Of a stretch of DNA of 52,887 nucleotides, positions 51,905-52,887 are shown piece by piece. Origin of the DNA: Sphaerimonospora mesophila NBRC 14179 = JCM 3151 (GTDB taxonomy: Bacteria; Actinomycetota; Actinomycetes; Streptosporangiales; Streptosporangiaceae); NCBI GenBank assembly GCA_001552515.1, contig BCRI01000045.1:1-52887 (forward strand), written 5' to 3'. Below the pieces are notes generated by a model, which made no database searches, was not told the origin of the DNA, and saw only the letters and a program-made list of their open reading frames with translations. The first letter of the stretch is position 1. Each line of letters begins with the position of its first letter. Both the position numbers and the translations under genes were made by a program.

Positions 51905-52010
51905 GACAACCCGATGGCGGTCGATGCGCGTTGTAGTGCTCGATGGGTCTGCCATAGCAACACTTCTGCACACAATTGCCGACTTGTTCGGTCGGATGAT
52001 CTCAAACGAG
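51905..52010 (-). mobile_element. transposase C-terminal remnant
   Basis: Directly after the break in the CoA-transferase gene, the minus strand reads PIEHYNAHRPPSG, resembling the HYNxxRPHRSL end of DDE transposases of the IS3/IS481 type. Only the tail is visible, with no ends or target duplications, and the base composition is lower in GC than its flanks. It is the likely scar of the event that cut the CoA-transferase gene. Confidence 0.45.
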
Positions 52011-52329
52011 CCGCCGTCACGACGGCCTCTTGCTCGAGTACCCCGCGTCGCGTCAGAGCGTGCAGCATGCGGCCAGGCCGCCGACGTCACCACCCGGGCA
52101 GCCCCGGCCGAGGCGGGACGAACACTGTGGCGACAGCAGGCCTCGCGGCACTGGCAACCGTGATGCCCATAGGAATTCCCTATGGCAGCCGCTGATATTT
52201 CATCTTTGCCTCTCGTTCTTTTCGGACATACCGTGAATCGGGTCGACGAGGCGCACACCGCGATTGCTCGAAAGATTCGCGCTGTGCCCGCGCCGAGCGA
52301 ATGAGCGAACAATCGAAAGGAATGGCGGC
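52011..52329. other. 319-base gap before the final SDR gene
   Basis: No gene is supported. GC is lower and codon usage patternless, consistent with insertion-sequence debris. The promoter of the next gene should lie near 52180-52300 (TTTCATCTTTGCC stretch), but I cannot define it. Confidence 0.4.
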
Positions 52330-52887
52330 ATGACCACGTTCGAGAACGAAGCTGAGCCGCGAGAGCTTAAAGGAAAGCGAGCTCTGGTCACAGGTGGTTC
52401 CCGCGGAATCGGAGCGGCCGTCGTGCGCCGGCTCCTGGACGCGGGCGCCGAGGTCTTGGCCACCGCCAGGTCGACCACGTACACGGCGCCGGAGGGCGCC
52501 GCCTTCGTGACGGCCGACATCCGGACACAGGCCGGGACGGAGGTGCTGGCCACGGCCGTGCAGGAGACGCTCAGCGGGGTGGACATCCTGGTCCACAACG
52601 CGGGTGGTGCGCGCGCCAACGCGGGCGGCAGCGCCATGACGATCCCCGCCGAGGACTGGCAGGACACGCTGGAGCTGAACCTCCTGGCGGCGGTGCGGCT
52701 GAACTCGCTGCTGGCACCGGGGATGCGGGAACGGGGATCGGGGGCGATCGTGCACATCTCCACGGCCGCGCTCCTCCCGCCAGTGCCGGCGTTCGCGCAC
52801 TACCAGGCGGCGAAGGCAGGGCTGGAGAGCTACAGCCGGGCCCTGGCCGCGGAGCTGGCCCCGTTCGGAGTCCGGGTCAACGCCCTA
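52330..52887 (+). CDS. SDR family oxidoreductase, partial (3' end outside window)
   Basis: About 186 codons from an ATG at 52330 (AAAGGAA upstream) to the window edge without a stop. Short N-terminal tail, then LVTGGSRGIGAAVVRRLLDAGAEV (NAD(P) site), HNAGGA, catalytic Ser in IVHISTAA and the Y-x3-K motif in AHYQAAKAGLESYSRALAAE. A classical SDR of the oxidoreductase type that often acts on small ketones or alcohols. It differs in sequence from the dehydrogenase at 51063 and lies beyond the insertion scar, so it need not belong to the same pathway. Confidence 0.92.
   Translation, partial: MTTFENEAEPRELKGKRALVTGGSRGIGAAVVRRLLDAGAEVLATARSTTYTAPEGAAFVTADIRTQAGTEVLATAVQETLSGVDILVHNAGGARANAGGSAMTIPAEDWQDTLELNLLAAVRLNSLLAPGMRERGSGAIVHISTAALLPPVPAFAHYQAAKAGLESYSRALAAELAPFGVRVNAL

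Noticed and set aside
49656-51971. A 771-codon open frame antisense to the hydrolase and dehydrogenase genes.
   Set aside because: It is Arg/His/Pro-rich and out of phase with codon bias; the plus-strand genes account for the region. Only its first codons (transposase-like tail) were kept as a remnant.

Overview
The window is high-GC actinomycete DNA. Features that point to an actinomycete are GTG and TTG starts behind strong GGAGG-type ribosome sites, two PASTA-less receptor-type Ser/Thr kinases, a DUF574-type methyltransferase, an SPFH-GYF_2 protein, a CebR-type box and long four-base-overlap operons. A Streptosporangiaceae-like soil actinomycete fits, but the genus cannot be fixed from the sequence alone. 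I saw no rRNA, tRNA, CRISPR array or complete insertion sequence.

Layout. Positions 1-2353 carry the pxpABC 5-oxoprolinase operon (minus strand, pxpC cut by the window edge). A receptor-like kinase follows at 2476-3783, then a cluster of nested inverted repeats (3832-4074). Positions 4093-8168 hold two glycoside hydrolases (GH51, GH95) with LacI-type half-sites. After a DUF574 methyltransferase, a small membrane protein and an amidohydrolase, a secreted Cip1-like protein sits under a perfect CebR box. A zinc-ribbon/SPFH pair follows.

Positions 15123-18043 hold the locus I find most striking: a 44-residue peptide ending in Asn, a MccB/ThiF-type adenylating enzyme with an N-terminal peptide-clamp-like domain, and an MFS exporter. 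This is the gene content of a microcin C-like peptidyl-nucleotide system. Next come a secreted trypsin-like protease, a FAD monooxygenase/MarR divergent pair with a clear operator, and an inducible Erm rRNA methylase with an RLR-type leader peptide and attenuator. A second kinase, a remnant of a DJ-1/PfpI gene, a beta-propeller lipoprotein, a class IV aminotransferase, a BlaI/M56 pair and a P450 follow.

Positions 30440-34834 pair disulfide-forming proteins (DsbA-like, VKOR) with a cysteine-synthase-like enzyme and an MFS transporter. Positions 35164-41118 look like an accessory island. It holds an operon of a HhH-GPD glycosylase, a B12-type radical SAM enzyme, a thymidylate-kinase-like protein and a Nudix hydrolase, flanked by small GntR, XRE-TPR and HTH regulators.

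The right end (41156-51904) reads as a poly(3-hydroxybutyrate) scavenging locus. A secreted PHB depolymerase is divergent from a tightly coupled operon: substrate-binding lipoprotein, two ATPases, two permeases, acyl-CoA ligase, TetR, alpha/beta hydrolase and 3-hydroxybutyrate dehydrogenase. The start of a 3-oxoacid CoA-transferase A subunit follows, truncated after 31 residues beside what looks like a transposase scar. An unrelated SDR gene runs off the right edge.
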